Below, one piece after another: positions 32,935 to 33,778 of a DNA stretch of 33,778 nt. Both the position numbers and the translations under genes were made by a program. The notes beneath the pieces were generated by a model. The model had not been told where the DNA came from and made no database searches. It worked only from the letters and a program-made list of their open reading frames with translations. The stretch is from Sinorhizobium sp. 6-70 (GTDB taxonomy: Bacteria > Pseudomonadota > Alphaproteobacteria > Rhizobiales > Rhizobiaceae), in assembly GCF_030124375.1 (NCBI RefSeq), contig NZ_JASKLS010000027.1, positions 1 through 33,778 on the forward strand, read 5' to 3'. Position 1 is the stretch's first letter. Each line of letters begins with the position of its first letter.

Positions 32935-33022
32935 CTGCATGTTTCCTTAAATCCTGGCCGATCTAAGCAAAAAACATGCAGCAATTCAAAGTGCTACAGC
33001 GTCCCCCTTGCGCGTGCTGTAG
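32935..33022. repeat. Second copy of the palindromic repeat, inverted
   Basis: CTGCATGTTT (32935-32944) pairs with AAACATGCAG (32972-32981), and CTACAGC (32994-33000) pairs with GCTGTAG (33016-33022). On the minus strand it reads CTACAGC..GCTGTAG, CACTTTGAAT, GCATGTTTT, the same order and wording as the element at 11609-11675. It lies inside an operon, between the StcD-like and cupin genes. Confidence 0.7.
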
Positions 33023-33041
33023 TCATCCACGGGGAGAGACA

Positions 33042-33641
33042 ATGACAGCTCGAAACGAAGCCCTTCAGGTGTTCATCGACGCCGCGTTCATCGCCTTCGA
33101 CCAGTTCGCACTGGACCCGCAATCACGTCGGTCGACCCGGCAGATCTTTTCCGCGCTGGAAGTGCCCGGCGTGCAAAGACCCGGTCCCGGGAGCCGGCTG
33201 CCCGTATGTTCCCACCTCGACACGGCGCTGGCGATCGAAACCGAACACGACTCGCTCCGCGGCCTGGTCGATCGCTTCAAGGCGACCGAGCCGCTGCTCG
33301 AATGGCGCCGGCGCTCCAATTATGACGGTTCGGCGAGTGATAATTTCCACGACGGCCATGCGAATGCGATGATCATCGGACCCGGTGGCCTCGAACAGCG
33401 CACGGATGTGTGGATCGGCGTAACGGTGATGGCGCCTCACGTCCGCTACCCAGACCACAATCATCGACCGGAGGAAGTCTACCTCGTCCTTTCGGACGGG
33501 GCGTTTCGTCAGGGCGACGGGTCGTGGTTCAGGCCGGGTTTCGGCGGCTCATTTTACAACGAGCCCGGCATCAAACATGCGATGCGCTCCTTCGAGAAGC
33601 CATTCCTGGCCTTCTGGGCGCTTGCAGACCGCCCGGCATGA
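33042..33641 (+). CDS. DMSP-lyase-family cupin (DddQ/DddL/DddK-like)
   Basis: A 199-residue cupin matching the DMSP-lyase family in layout: a helical N-terminal part (1-90) and a C-terminal cupin. Motif 1 is Y-P-D-H-N-H-R-P-E-E-V-Y, giving His139, His141, Glu145 and Tyr147; motif 2 is NEPGIKHAMRS with His179. The spacing H-x-H-x3-E-x-Y and the 38 residues to the third His equal what I recall for DddK. Family members split dimethylsulfoniopropionate into dimethyl sulfide and acrylate by beta-elimination. Here it sits in a betaine-demethylation operon, so a lyase acting on another betaine, or on DMSP taken up by ProXWV, are both possible. ATG 33042 with GGGGAG five bases upstream is preferred; an upstream ATG at 32976 would read through the repeat. 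Confidence 0.75.
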   Translation: MTARNEALQVFIDAAFIAFDQFALDPQSRRSTRQIFSALEVPGVQRPGPGSRLPVCSHLDTALAIETEHDSLRGLVDRFKATEPLLEWRRRSNYDGSASDNFHDGHANAMIIGPGGLEQRTDVWIGVTVMAPHVRYPDHNHRPEEVYLVLSDGAFRQGDGSWFRPGFGGSFYNEPGIKHAMRSFEKPFLAFWALADRPA

Positions 33642-33679
33642 GTGTCTTCGGGCCAATCAAGAAATAGATGGGAGTACCG

Positions 33680-33778
33680 ATGAAAATCCTAGTCACGGTG
33701 AAGCGTGTGGTCGACTTCAACGTCAAGATCCGGGTGAAGGCGGACGGCTCGGGTGTCGAGCTGGCCAATGTCAAGATG
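33680..33778 (+). CDS. etfB: Electron transfer flavoprotein beta subunit, 5' part
   Basis: The first 33 residues are visible before the window ends (MKILVTVKRVVDFNVKIRVK, then ADGSG and ELANVKM). This is the characteristic EtfB N-terminus; the D-F/Y-N-V-K-I-R-V-K segment is typical of alpha- and betaproteobacterial EtfB. GGAG lies five bases before ATG 33680. The ETF dimer accepts electrons from flavin demethylases and passes them to ubiquinone through ETF-QO. Its place after the StcD-like and cupin genes supports an N-demethylation role for the cluster. etfA presumably follows outside the window. Confidence 0.85.
   Translation, partial: MKILVTVKRVVDFNVKIRVKADGSGVELANVKM

Overview
The window looks like accessory-replicon DNA from a rhizobial alphaproteobacterium (Sinorhizobium/Ensifer/Rhizobium type). 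It carries a fixNOQP/fixIS cbb3-oxidase cluster, a pdhA-like E1 alpha of the alphaproteobacterial kind, OpuA/ProXWV-type betaine transport genes and two pieces of RIME-like intergenic mosaic repeat. There are no rRNAs, tRNAs, transposases, phage genes or CRISPR arrays that I can see.

Region 1 (1-8.9 kb): a terminator, a decayed histidine-kinase fragment, then a giant 2083-residue sensor (degenerate Ser/Thr-kinase domain, AAA ATPase, TPR-like helices, GAF, three PAS, histidine kinase). It is followed by a tetR-cupin pair with overlapping reading frames and by a convergent gene for a small secreted protein. Region 2 (9.2-11.6 kb): a two-PAS histidine kinase and a convergent TetR gene whose upstream regions share one 16-bp operator (GGTAA-N6-TTACC, three copies), followed by a composite repeat.

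Region 3 (11.8-20.0 kb, minus strand): fixN-fixO-fixQ-fixP, a small membrane protein, a DUF2189 membrane protein, fixI and fixS. These genes overlap or abut and build and assemble a high-affinity cbb3 oxidase. fixG and fixH are not in this cluster, and no FixK/FNR box is visible in front of fixN. Upstream lies an orphan pyruvate-dehydrogenase E1 alpha gene. Region 4 (20.2-23.1 kb): a small tail-anchored hypothetical protein, a LysR regulator and a divergent class III adenylate cyclase.

Region 5 (23.1 kb to the end) is the most interesting part. A seven-gene minus-strand unit (tetR, proC-like, proX, proW, proV, TMADH-family flavoprotein, Ldh2-family reductase) is divergent from a plus-strand unit (StcD-like demethylase, DMSP-lyase-family cupin, etfB at the window edge). 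The 146-bp divergent promoter holds two near-identical ACACATATGT-type sites exactly 42 bp apart. I infer one TetR-controlled regulon that imports an N-methylated betaine (proline betaine is the best guess), demethylates it through flavoproteins feeding ETF, and processes cyclic imino acids. The cupin could add a lyase step. The substrate is not proven by sequence.
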